A stretch of 8,472 nucleotides of DNA from an uncultured Planctomycetaceae bacterium (GTDB lineage Bacteria; Planctomycetota; Planctomycetia; Pirellulales; Pirellulaceae), in assembly GCA_937967665.1 (NCBI GenBank), contig CALBSZ010000427.1, forward strand, positions 1 to 8,472, given 5' to 3'. The first letter of the stretch is position 1, and each line of letters begins with the position of its first letter. Under the pieces are notes generated by a model, which saw nothing but the letters and a program-made list of their open reading frames with translations, searched no databases and was not told where the DNA came from. Shown here piece by piece: positions 1 through 6,334 of this stretch. The translations under genes were made by a program, and so were the position numbers.

Positions 1-744
1 GGTCGGCACTTTGGCGAACAGGTCCAGGTAACGGGGTTGAACGAACTGCTCGTGCCACTTCTGGCGGAGTTCCGTGATGGTCTGGGCACGGAACTTGTCC
101 GGGGTATCGTAATAGACGTTGTCCCCGGTACCGACGAAAAAGTTCGGTTGCATCTTGGCAATGGTTTCCAGCGCGGGGTAACCCAGATGCTTGTCGGGGC
201 CGTCGTACGGCGGCGCCAATTCCGTGTTGTTTTCGATCAGGTGCTGTTCGCGGTCGATACGGTCGTCGCCGTGGAATTTTGCGTAGTTCATGCCCGTCAC
301 GACAACAAACGTCACCTCGTCCGTACGGTCCGGGCCGGGCAACGTTTGGAAGTCGGCTTGTGGACCGGGCACGAGTGAATCTGGTGTTTCGCCGATTTGC
401 GTTTCGCAGTGATAGTGCGCGCCGGGTTGGAGATCCTGGAAAGCGGCGCGGGCGATGAAGTCGTTGTCCGCGACGGCTTCGACCGTCAGCTTCCCGATAC
501 TCTTGCGATTGGCACTGGAGTCCACGGAAAAGAGTTCGAACGCCACCACTCCCGCTTTTCCGGGTACATCGCCATTGACCAATTCGTTGGACTCGGTCAA
601 ACGCACCTGGACCAGCGCTGTACTGGACGTGACTTCGCCGACCATGATCCCCATGCCTGCCTTTATCGAAGACGACGTGTTCTCCGAACCGGACGAGCAT
701 CCGATTGCCAGGATGACAACTCCCCAAAACCACATGCGATTCAC
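1..744 (-). CDS. PhoD-like metallophosphatase lipoprotein, C-terminus missing (runs off left edge)
   Basis: An open frame of 248 codons runs to the window edge with no stop. The N-terminus is a lipoprotein signal: a short Arg-containing start, a hydrophobic stretch, then L-A-I-G-C with the likely lipidated Cys at residue 16. Residues about 30-135 look like the Ig-like N-terminal domain of PhoD phosphatases (G-x-V-T-S-S-T-A-L-V-Q-V-R). The metallophosphatase core begins near residue 144 (TFVVVTGMNYAKF) and contains PNFFVGTGDNVYYD at 200-213, matching the GDxxY metal-binding motif of this family. Such enzymes cleave phosphate mono- or diesters outside the cytoplasm. The Cys of the usual GSC motif near the first strand is Met here, so activity or substrate may differ. 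I chose GTG at 744 because AAAGGGG lies about 5 bases upstream; an in-frame ATG lies at 735. It is the last gene of the minus-strand group. The family call is good, the substrate unknown. Confidence 0.8.
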   Translation of the reverse strand, partial: MNRMWFWGVVILAIGCSSGSENTSSSIKAGMGIMVGEVTSSTALVQVRLTESNELVNGDVPGKAGVVAFELFSVDSSANRKSIGKLTVEAVADNDFIARAAFQDLQPGAHYHCETQIGETPDSLVPGPQADFQTLPGPDRTDEVTFVVVTGMNYAKFHGDDRIDREQHLIENNTELAPPYDGPDKHLGYPALETIAKMQPNFFVGTGDNVYYDTPDKFRAQTITELRQKWHEQFVQPRYLDLFAKVPT

Positions 745-872
745 AACAACCCCTTTCTGCGATCCAAATCAGCCCTGTCGTCCCGCGGTCCTCCAGGAAG
801 AACGCACGCGTCCTCGGTGGCCGATTCTATCGAGGTCACATGCCGATCAACCTGGTCTGGCGTCACTTCCTG

Positions 873-1517
873 CTACAGTTTGCGAATCCGCATTTTCCGC
901 AACGACAGCGGCAATGCATGGTCCTGGAATCCAATCGCGCCGGTTTCGGGACGATTGGCGAGTTTGGGAGACTTGAGATCCACGACGTTGACGATCTCGT
1001 CGTTCAACTTCACGGTCAACTTATCACCCTGGCTGGTAATGTGGAAATGATTCCATTCTCCGGCTGGCTTGGCAGCGTTTTTGGTTGGGGGTGTTCCGGG
1101 AATGATGCCGCCCGAGTCGTGGTCGGTCAGCCTGGCATCCGCCGGTTTCGAACCGGAGTCGTAAATCTGCACTTCAATCCCGGTAGCCACAGGGCTCTTC
1201 ACGTCCCCGACGTGAAAATAGAAACCGCTGTTGCCTCGCGGTTGCACGCGATAATCGAATTCCATTTCGAAGTCCTTGTATTCGCCAGCCAGCCAGAGGT
1301 AGGCGTCGAAGCGGGACCAGCCCTTTTCCCCTTCGCGCGGCACCAGCGAGACGACGCCTTCGTCATCGACACTCCAATTGCCGGTCGTCGTCCAGTACTT
1401 CGCCAAGTCGTTTCCCGGCAATAAGTCCACCCAGCCATCGGCGGCTGGCAGCCCCGGGGTCAAGAATAAAGCGGCTATCACGGTGACTGCAAACAAAGGA
1501 TACGTAAAGCTCTTCAT
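873..1517 (-). CDS. Secreted DUF1080 protein (3-keto-disaccharide hydrolase / LamG-like fold)
   Basis: This 214-residue protein has a Sec signal peptide (MKSF followed by a hydrophobic core, cleavage near residues 25-26 in L-P-A-A-D). A single DUF1080 domain fills the rest. Visible family landmarks are GW-x-D-L-L near residue 28, the strand pattern F-E-M-E-F-D-Y-R at 83-90, GNSGFYF at 95-101, GIEVQIYD at 113-120, PAGEWN at 151-156, LNDE at 171-174 and IGFQDHA at 195-201. The family has a concanavalin-like beta-sandwich. Some members are annotated as 3-keto-disaccharide hydrolases and many planctomycete copies are linked to carbohydrate turnover outside the cytoplasm, but the substrate cannot be read from this sequence. 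The length is typical for a single-domain member. The ATG at 1517 has GGAG 8 bases upstream and directly precedes the signal peptide. The stop is TAG. It lies 128 bases upstream of the PhoD-like gene on the same strand; co-transcription is possible but not shown. Confidence 0.88.
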   Translation of the reverse strand: MKSFTYPLFAVTVIAALFLTPGLPAADGWVDLLPGNDLAKYWTTTGNWSVDDEGVVSLVPREGEKGWSRFDAYLWLAGEYKDFEMEFDYRVQPRGNSGFYFHVGDVKSPVATGIEVQIYDSGSKPADARLTDHDSGGIIPGTPPTKNAAKPAGEWNHFHITSQGDKLTVKLNDEIVNVVDLKSPKLANRPETGAIGFQDHALPLSLRKMRIRKL

Positions 1518-1525
1518 GGGAATAT

Positions 1526-1529
1526 CTCC
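1526..1529 (-). promoter_or_regulatory. Ribosome binding site of the DUF1080 gene
   Basis: On the minus strand GGAG lies 8 bases before the ATG at 1517. It fixes the start that gives a complete signal peptide. Confidence 0.6.
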
Positions 1530-1545
1530 GAGAGTGGGTCAGCAA

Positions 1546-1558
1546 GTGCGAATCGCAC
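1546..1558. repeat. Small dyad upstream of the DUF1080 gene
   Basis: GTGCG-AAT-CGCAC is a perfect 5-base inverted repeat with a 3-base centre, 28 bases upstream of the DUF1080 start codon. It could be an operator or a leader hairpin. It is short enough to occur by chance, and no regulator is identified. Confidence 0.25.
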
Positions 1559-1642
1559 GTACTTCGAGCGTTTCTGGCGCTGCGAATCCTTGCGGCAAGT
1601 AGCGAAATCGCCGCTGAATTCAAGCGATACGCTCTCCAACAG

Positions 1643-1699
1643 CCGTCAAGTTAGCACCCCGCGAGGGCTGCTGCAACAAGTGCACCGGGGAATTGACGG
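1643..1699 (-). terminator. Nested inverted repeat downstream of bioF, possible terminator or 3' hairpin
   Basis: Outer arms CCGTCAA (1643-1649) and TTGACGG (1693-1699) enclose an inner stem AGCACCC (1653-1659) and GGG-C-TGCT (1665-1672) with one bulged base. The structure starts 11 bases after the bioF stop. There is no T-run after it on the minus strand, so it is not a classical intrinsic terminator. It could stabilise the 3' end or mark a Rho-dependent end between bioF and the DUF1080 gene. Confidence 0.3.
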
Positions 1700-1709
1700 G
1701 CGTCCCGGT

Positions 1710-2867
1710 TCACGCCAGCCGCGCGAGGGCCTGTTTCAGCTGTTCCACCGAGGCCGTTGTGTGGCCGCAACTTAAACTGATCCGCAACAACGACTCGCCC
1801 GCCGGAACCGATGGGGGGCGGATTGCCGGCACGAAGAGGCCCTCTTCGCGCAACTGCCTGGAGGCCTGTACCGCTGCTTCGGCATCGCCCAGATAGACCG
1901 GAATAATCTGGCTTGGCGACTCGCCCGCGCGCCAGCCCTGTGCGGCCAGTGACTGCCGCAATTCTCGAGCGGTGGCCAGCAGACGGGTTCGCCGCTGCGG
2001 TTCGCTCCGCAGCAGCCGCAGCGCAGCCAGTCCGGCGGCCGCCACGGCTTCCGGGTACGCCGTGGAAAACACATAGCTGCGAGCCCGATTGGCGAGCCAG
2101 TCGATCAGCTTCTGCGACCCGGCGACAAATCCGCCGACGCTGCCCAGGGCTTTGCTCAGCGTGCCCACCCGAATGTCGACGGCGTCTTCCACGCCCAAGT
2201 GCTCGCAGACCCCCTTCCCCAGTTCGCCGAATACACCCGTGGCGTGCGCTTCGTCCACCATCAACATGCAATCGAATTGCCGCGCTAACATTGCCAGTTC
2301 GGCGAGCTTTGCCAGGTCGCCGTCCATGCTGAACAGCGAGTCCGTGACGATCAGCCGACGTCGAAAGCCGCCGGCCTGCTGCAGCATCTTGTGCAGGTAG
2401 TCCATGTCCCCATGCGGATAGATTTGGATGCGAGCGCCCGACAGCCGGCTGCCGTCGACGATGCTGGCATGATTCTTGGCGTCGCTGAAGAGGATATCGC
2501 CTTTTCCCACCAAGGCGCCGATGGTTCCCAGGTTGGCGGCGAAGCCGGTGGGGAACAGCAGCGCCGCCTCCGTCCCTTCGAAGTCAGCGAGCGCCGTTTC
2601 CAATTCGGCGTGGCGACGCGCCCGCCCCGAAATCAGCGGGCTGGCGCCGCTCCCCCAGCCGGTTTCTTGGAGCGCGTCCGCCACGGCGTTCGACACGAGC
2701 GGTGCGAAACCGAGATAGTCATTGGAACCGAAGTTAATCAGTTGCTGGCCGTCCAAAACAATCGCGTCCGCGACCTGGGGCGTTTCGCGGACGGTGAGCA
2801 CGCGTCGCAGGGTGCGCGCGTCGAGTTGGGCAAGTTCGTCGTCAATCCACCGCAGGGAGTCATTCAT
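1710..2867 (-). CDS. bioF: 8-amino-7-oxononanoate synthase (biotin synthesis)
   Basis: This 385-residue protein belongs to the alpha-oxoamine synthase family of PLP enzymes and has the usual BioF length. In the cytoplasm BioF condenses pimeloyl thioester with L-alanine, releasing CO2, to make 8-amino-7-oxononanoate, the first step of biotin ring assembly. Motifs in order: FGSNDYLGF at 46-54, GSGASPLISG at 72-81, KNHASIVDG at 131-139 (His133 stacks on PLP), VDEAHATGVFG at 204-214 (Asp205 and His208 contact PLP), GTLSKALGSVGGF at 235-247 with the Schiff-base Lys239, and IRPPSVPAGESLLRISLS near the C-terminus. These positions agree closely with E. coli BioF (Lys236 region). The relatives Kbl (glycine C-acetyltransferase) and HemA-type ALA synthase share the fold; the IRPPSVP segment favours BioF. 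The start at 2867 overlaps the end of the EVE-domain gene by 8 bases and lacks a clear Shine-Dalgarno sequence, which suggests translational coupling. No other bio genes are in the window. Confidence 0.93.
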   Translation of the reverse strand: MNDSLRWIDDELAQLDARTLRRVLTVRETPQVADAIVLDGQQLINFGSNDYLGFAPLVSNAVADALQETGWGSGASPLISGRARRHAELETALADFEGTEAALLFPTGFAANLGTIGALVGKGDILFSDAKNHASIVDGSRLSGARIQIYPHGDMDYLHKMLQQAGGFRRRLIVTDSLFSMDGDLAKLAELAMLARQFDCMLMVDEAHATGVFGELGKGVCEHLGVEDAVDIRVGTLSKALGSVGGFVAGSQKLIDWLANRARSYVFSTAYPEAVAAAGLAALRLLRSEPQRRTRLLATARELRQSLAAQGWRAGESPSQIIPVYLGDAEAAVQASRQLREEGLFVPAIRPPSVPAGESLLRISLSCGHTTASVEQLKQALARLA

Positions 2868-3336
2868 GGGCCAGCTTCATGATGATGTCAAATTCCTTCT
2901 TGCGGACCGGTTGGACCGACAGCCGGGAACCCTTCCGCAAGAGCTCCATTTTCGCCAGGGACGCGACGCCTCGCAGCGTTTCCAGTGAGATCAGATCGCC
3001 AAAAATTCCATCCAGCCGAATGTCGACCATGAACCAACGGGGCTGTTCGGCAGTCGACTTGGGATCGCAATGAGGATGGCGGGGGTCCCACGAAGTGAAG
3101 TCCGGGTAACCGGCCTGCACCACCGTGGCCACGCCCGCCACGCCCGGAGGATCCGCATTCGAGTGGTACACGAGCACACGATCGCCAACTTGCATGTCGT
3201 CGCGGAGGAAGTTTCGCGCCTGGTAGTTGCGAACGCCATCCCAATGCGTCGTTTGATTGTTTTCGCGCGCCAAATCCTGGATGGAATATGTCCTGGGTTC
3301 TGTCTTGACGAGCCAGTATTTCCGAGCTTTTGCCAT
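2860..3336 (-). CDS. EVE-domain protein (thymocyte nuclear protein 1-like)
   Basis: This 158-residue protein is a single EVE domain, a PUA/YTH-related fold whose members bind modified bases in DNA or RNA. Signature blocks are YWLVKTEP at 7-14, WDGVRNYQARNFLRD at 32-46, GDRVLVYHSN at 51-60, PPGVAG at 63-68, the PRW-x-MVDIRLD segment in the middle and the KGSRLSVQPV block near residue 138. The length is normal for a stand-alone bacterial EVE protein. It is probably cytoplasmic, with no signal peptide or membrane segment. Its cellular role in bacteria is not settled; links to RNA modification and restriction-type defence have been suggested for the wider family, and nothing here decides between them. 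The ATG at 3336 is preceded only by a weak AAGAAA. It is the first gene of a minus-strand pair with bioF, sharing the 8 bases 2860-2867 (ATGAATGA). Confidence 0.92.
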   Translation of the reverse strand: MAKARKYWLVKTEPRTYSIQDLARENNQTTHWDGVRNYQARNFLRDDMQVGDRVLVYHSNADPPGVAGVATVVQAGYPDFTSWDPRHPHCDPKSTAEQPRWFMVDIRLDGIFGDLISLETLRGVASLAKMELLRKGSRLSVQPVRKKEFDIIMKLAHE

Positions 3337-3389
3337 TTTCTTGAGCCGCTGTGGCGATAATGAAGTAGATTATGCGAATAAAATGAGCA

Positions 3390-3399
3390 GTTCTAGAAC
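3390..3399. promoter_or_regulatory. Perfect palindrome GTTCTAGAAC in the divergent intergenic region
   Basis: A 10-base perfect palindrome lies in the 145 bases between the divergent EVE-domain and zinc-ribbon genes, 54 bases upstream of the EVE start. A second small dyad, GTGTC-TC-GACAC, lies at 3412-3423. A weak minus-strand -10-like CATAAT (3369-3374) would place its -35 region over the palindrome, so the site could be an operator. The regulator is unknown. Confidence 0.35.
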
Positions 3400-3471
3400 G
3401 TGATTGGATCGGTGTCTCGACACTGCTTCTATCTATTACAGACGCGAGACGCACGTTATTTCTGTAGCACG

Positions 3472-3477
3472 AGGAGG
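3472..3477 (+). promoter_or_regulatory. Strong ribosome binding site of the zinc-ribbon gene
   Basis: AGGAGG lies 4 bases before the ATG at 3482. It decides the start: an in-frame ATG at 3404 would add 26 residues but has no such site and would break the N-terminal membrane topology. Confidence 0.7.
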
Positions 3478-3481
3478 TCCG

Positions 3482-3688
3482 ATGTCGACCGGAGGTTTGT
3501 CTGTGTTTGTCTTACTAATTCTACACGCAATCTTGGGCGTTGTCGCCGGGGTGGTGTGCCTGTTCTTCGCCGTCAGCCGGAAGAAAAAGGATCCGCAGTG
3601 GAAAGCCTGCGTTCAATGCAATCATCCCGTGTCGCCTTCGGCAGAAGTATGCGACAACTGCGGTACGCCACTGAAGCCCCATGGTTAG
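3482..3688 (+). CDS. Small membrane-anchored zinc-ribbon protein
   Basis: This 68-residue protein begins with a hydrophobic helix (about residues 6-31) followed at once by positive residues RKKK at 33-36. By the positive-inside rule this puts the C-terminus in the cytoplasm. The tail carries two Cys pairs, CVQC at 43-46 and CDNC-G at 57-61, the pattern of a double-CxxC zinc ribbon. Such ribbons usually bind one zinc ion and act as structural or protein-contact modules. No catalytic motif is present and I do not recognise a named family. The start is set by a strong AGGAGG site and the stop is TAG. It lies 95 bases upstream of the phoR-type kinase on the same strand, but a candidate kinase promoter in the gap suggests separate expression. 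Confidence 0.82.
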   Translation: MSTGGLSVFVLLILHAILGVVAGVVCLFFAVSRKKKDPQWKACVQCNHPVSPSAEVCDNCGTPLKPHG

Positions 3689-3712
3689 CGTGGAGCGTGA
3701 CTGAAATGGGGC
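3676..3712 (+). repeat. Inverted repeat spanning the end of the zinc-ribbon gene
   Basis: GCCCCAT (3676-3682) pairs with ATGGGGC (3706-3712) across a 23-base loop that contains the TAG stop. It lacks a following T-run, so a terminator role is doubtful. It may simply be a weak 3' hairpin. Confidence 0.25.
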
Positions 3713-3745
3713 GTCCAGGAACTTGCCAGCGGCGGCGATGAGCCC

Positions 3746-3775
3746 CTGACTCAGGCTGGATTTGCCTTGTATACT
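3746..3775 (+). promoter_or_regulatory. Candidate sigma-70 type promoter of the phoR-type gene
   Basis: CTGACT (3746-3751) and TATACT (3770-3775), separated by 18 bases, resemble -35 and -10 boxes. Transcription would then start about 3782-3784, at or next to the ATG at 3784, giving a leaderless or near-leaderless message. This fits the absence of a ribosome binding site there. The -35 part overlaps a perfect dyad CCTGA-C-TCAGG (3745-3755), which could be an operator. This is inference from sequence match only. Confidence 0.3.
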
Positions 3776-3783
3776 TGGCACGT

Positions 3784-5568
3784 ATGTGGTCCTGCCGGTT
3801 ATTCTGGAAGCTGTTGCTGACGTACGCGGTCCTTTCGATCGGCATGCTGGGAGCTTTCGTCGCCATCGTCTCCGGTTGGCAACGTGGCCAGGTCATACGC
3901 GAAGTCGAACTGCGTTTGCAGAACATTGCCGAAGTGCTGAATAGCCAACTCGCGGACGACATCATGGTACGTAAGCCCACGTCCGTGCAGTCGCTCGTCA
4001 AACAACTGGGCACAAAAACGGGGCTGCGGATCACGCTGGTGGCAATGGACGGCCGTGTACTGGCGGATTCAGAGCAGGATCCTGCCGAGATGGACAATCA
4101 CATCGGTCGCCCGGAGCTGGTCCAAGCAACCCGCTACGGGAACGGGCGAAGCGAACGCGTCAGTCCGACTCTCGGAACGCCCATGAAATACTACGCGTTG
4201 AGGGCGGAGTCCCAAGGGAAGCCCGTCTGCCTGATTCGAGTCGCCTTGCCGACCAAGTCCATTGACGACGAGGTAAAGGCCATCCAATTGCGGCTCTGGA
4301 CGGTGGCCGCCGCCGCGGGCGCCATTGCCTTGATACTCACGTATTGGTCTGTCGCTCAGATCGTCCGGCCGGTCACCACGCTGGCCGACGCGGCGCGTTC
4401 CATTGCCGCCGGCAACTACGGACAGCGCGCCTTCGTTCCCAGCGAAGACGAACTGGGGGAACTCGCCGCCGCTTTCAATCAGTTGGGACAGGAACTGCCT
4501 TCGCGACTCCGGCAAATTCGCGATACCAGCCAGCGTTTGGCGACGGTGCTGGGGGGCATGATCGAAGGCGTTGTCGCCGTGGATGCCAGACAGAACGTCC
4601 TGTTCGCCAACGACGCTGCCGGACGCCAATTGAATTTCAACGCCGCGGAAGCCGAAGGGCGACCCCTACTGGAAGTGATCCGCAGCAGGACGCTTCGTGA
4701 AGCCGTGGCCAGCACACTCCAGACCGGAATCGCGCGTACGCTCGAAATGGAACTCGTCGGCGCATCGGGACGTCGCAGCAGCGTCAATTCCACTCCCTTG
4801 CCCGGCGACCCGTGCCCAGGCGTGGTGCTGGTGTTTCACGATATTACGGAGTTGCGTCGACTGGAGTCGCTGCGGCAGGACTTTGTCGCGAATGTTTCTC
4901 ACGAGTTAAAAACGCCGCTGAGCGCCATCAAGGCCTACTCGGAAACGCTCCTGAACGGCGCGCTACACGACGAAGAAAACAACGTTGCGTTTGTTCGAAG
5001 GATCGAGGAACAGGCAGACCGACTCCATCAGTTGATTTTGGACTTGTTGAGCCTGGCGCGAATTGAATCGGGAAAACAGATCTTCGAGATTGTCCCCACT
5101 TCGGTTGCCGACGTCGTGCGAACCTGCATTGAAGACCACATCGCCAGTGCTCAGGCCGGCAATGTGGAACTCCGCGAAGAAGCTCCAAACGAAACTACTC
5201 GCGTGCTGGCCGATACAGAGGGGCTCCGTGAAATTCTCACAAACCTGATTGGTAACGGCATTAAGTACACTCCCGCTGGCGGAACCGTGACCGTGAGATG
5301 GAAAGCCGAAGGGAATGTCGCCCGAATCGAAGTCCAGGATACCGGCATCGGGATCGCCAAACCGGACCAGGAGCGGGTATTCGAGCGGTTTTTCCGCGTC
5401 GACAAGGCCCGCTCCCGGGAACTCGGTGGAACCGGGCTGGGACTCTCGATTGTCAAGCATTTAACCCAGTCCTTTGACGGTAACCTGGGAGTGCAGAGCG
5501 TACTCGGCGAAGGCGCCACCTTCTGGGTCACGTTTCCGCTAGCCCAAGATGAGCCCCGCTCTTCATAA
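3784..5568 (+). CDS. phoR: PhoR-type phosphate sensor histidine kinase
   Basis: A membrane sensor kinase of 594 residues that would phosphorylate the adjacent PhoB-type regulator. Domains in order: membrane helix about 10-30; an extracytoplasmic PAS-like sensor about 31-168 with G-R-V-L-A-D-S-E and E-M-D-N-H-I-G-R-P-E, as in Bacillus-type PhoR; second helix about 171-192; HAMP about 193-245; cytoplasmic PAS about 248-360; HisKA with VSHELKTPL and phospho-accepting His373; HATPase with N-box N487-L-I-G-N491, DTGIGI at 519-524, an FERFFRVDKA F-box and GGTGLGLSIVK. All catalytic motifs are intact. The length is near B. subtilis PhoR and longer than E. coli PhoR because of the large outer sensor. 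I chose ATG at 3784; an in-frame TTG at 3775 adds three residues but overlaps a likely -10 box. The kinase precedes the regulator, opposite to the common phoB-phoR order. The name rests on architecture and partner; other PAS-HAMP kinases share this layout. Confidence 0.88.
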   Translation: MWSCRLFWKLLLTYAVLSIGMLGAFVAIVSGWQRGQVIREVELRLQNIAEVLNSQLADDIMVRKPTSVQSLVKQLGTKTGLRITLVAMDGRVLADSEQDPAEMDNHIGRPELVQATRYGNGRSERVSPTLGTPMKYYALRAESQGKPVCLIRVALPTKSIDDEVKAIQLRLWTVAAAAGAIALILTYWSVAQIVRPVTTLADAARSIAAGNYGQRAFVPSEDELGELAAAFNQLGQELPSRLRQIRDTSQRLATVLGGMIEGVVAVDARQNVLFANDAAGRQLNFNAAEAEGRPLLEVIRSRTLREAVASTLQTGIARTLEMELVGASGRRSSVNSTPLPGDPCPGVVLVFHDITELRRLESLRQDFVANVSHELKTPLSAIKAYSETLLNGALHDEENNVAFVRRIEEQADRLHQLILDLLSLARIESGKQIFEIVPTSVADVVRTCIEDHIASAQAGNVELREEAPNETTRVLADTEGLREILTNLIGNGIKYTPAGGTVTVRWKAEGNVARIEVQDTGIGIAKPDQERVFERFFRVDKARSRELGGTGLGLSIVKHLTQSFDGNLGVQSVLGEGATFWVTFPLAQDEPRSS

Positions 5569-5589
5569 AACGTTCACGCTTTCTTAATA
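5562..5589 (+). promoter_or_regulatory. Pho-box-like triple direct repeat upstream of phoB
   Basis: Three hexamers, TTCATA (5562-5567), TTCACG (5573-5578) and TTAATA (5584-5589), are spaced with an exact 11-base period, one DNA turn. They resemble the TT(A/C/T)A(C/T)A repeats bound by PhoP of Bacillus and the 11-base unit spacing of PhoB boxes. The first unit overlaps the phoR stop codon, and the last ends 51 bases before phoB. The arrangement suggests that phosphorylated PhoB controls its own gene from within the operon. The match is by eye. Confidence 0.5.
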
Positions 5590-5631
5590 TTCCTGGGGGA
5601 CAATCCGGCGGTGAAGTTTTAAGGCACATGA

Positions 5632-5636
5632 AAGGA
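5632..5636 (+). promoter_or_regulatory. Ribosome binding site of phoB
   Basis: AAGGA lies 4 bases before the ATG at 5641 and supports that start. Confidence 0.55.
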
Positions 5637-5640
5637 AAAC

Positions 5641-6333
5641 ATGCCCAAGGAACGCGTACTCGTCATTGAAGACGATCGAGCTCTGGCGGACGTCCTGATG
5701 TATAACCTGCGTCAAGCGGGATACGATGTCATCGTGGCGCGTGATGGACAGGACGGCTTGCAGCAGGCCCAGCTGAAGACTCCCCAGCTTGTGGTTCTGG
5801 ATTTAATGCTGCCGATCATGGACGGCCTGGAAGTTTGCAAGCGGCTGCGAGCCGATCCGGCGATGACCGACCTGCTGATCCTGATGCTGACGGCCAAATC
5901 CGAAGAAACGGACGAGATTGTTGGATTCAGCATGGGGGCCGACGATTATGTCACGAAGCCATTCAGCCCGAAAGTGCTGCTCGAACGCATCAAGGCCTTG
6001 CTCCGCCGCCGCGTGACGGACGAAGCGGTACGCGACGTCGTCGCCAGCCAGGGAATTGAAGTCGACCGCCGTCGGCACCGAGTGCAAGCCGGCGGGCAGG
6101 TATTGGAACTCACGCCGGCGGAATTCGGTTTGCTCGACGCCTTGGTGCGGCAACCGGGCCGCGCCTTTTCGCGAGCCGAACTGATCGACGCCGCGCTGGG
6201 CAACGACGCCCTGGTGTTGGAGCGAACTATCGACGTGCACATCCGTTCGCTGCGTCAGAAGCTGGGCACCCACGCCGATCTGGTCGAAACCGTACGCGGC
6301 GTCGGCTACCGCTTTCGCGAGCCGAGTGGATAA
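5641..6333 (+). CDS. phoB: PhoB-type response regulator (OmpR family)
   Basis: A 230-residue cytoplasmic transcription factor with a receiver domain (about 3-118) and a winged-helix DNA-binding domain (about 130-227). Receiver residues are all present: acidic pocket E10-D11-D12, phospho-acceptor D54 in V-V-L-D-L-M-L-P, switch T84 and K106 in Y-V-T-K-P-F. The C-terminal half shows ELTPAEFGLLDALVRQPGRAFSR and RTIDVHIRSLRQKLG, then VRGVGYRF, the recognition helix and wing of the OmpR/PhoB group. The length equals E. coli PhoB (229). Phosphorylated PhoB proteins bind tandem 11-base repeats and activate phosphate-scavenging genes; such a repeat stands just upstream of this gene. It follows phoR by 72 bases and converges on the cytochrome-type gene with one base between stop codons. 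The partner kinase and motifs make PhoB the best name, though PhoP or another OmpR-type regulator cannot be excluded. Confidence 0.9.
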   Translation: MPKERVLVIEDDRALADVLMYNLRQAGYDVIVARDGQDGLQQAQLKTPQLVVLDLMLPIMDGLEVCKRLRADPAMTDLLILMLTAKSEETDEIVGFSMGADDYVTKPFSPKVLLERIKALLRRRVTDEAVRDVVASQGIEVDRRRHRVQAGGQVLELTPAEFGLLDALVRQPGRAFSRAELIDAALGNDALVLERTIDVHIRSLRQKLGTHADLVETVRGVGYRFREPSG

Positions 6334-6334
6334 A

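Noticed and set aside
397..1050. Plus-strand open frame of 217 codons
   Set aside because: It overlaps the antisense of two recognisable minus-strand genes, spans their gap and shows no family features. It is a by-product of GC-rich codon use.
3390..3399. LexA/SOS box
   Set aside because: GTTCTAGAAC has its half-sites in the opposite order to the Gram-positive GAAC-N4-GTTC box and does not fit the GTTC-N7-GTTC type.
3404..3688. Longer 94-residue version of the zinc-ribbon protein
   Set aside because: The upstream ATG has no ribosome binding site, whereas the ATG at 3482 has a strong one and places the membrane helix at the N-terminus.
4069..4629. Minus-strand open frame of 186 codons inside the kinase gene
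   Set aside because: It lies wholly antisense to a kinase with clear domains and has no recognisable motif.
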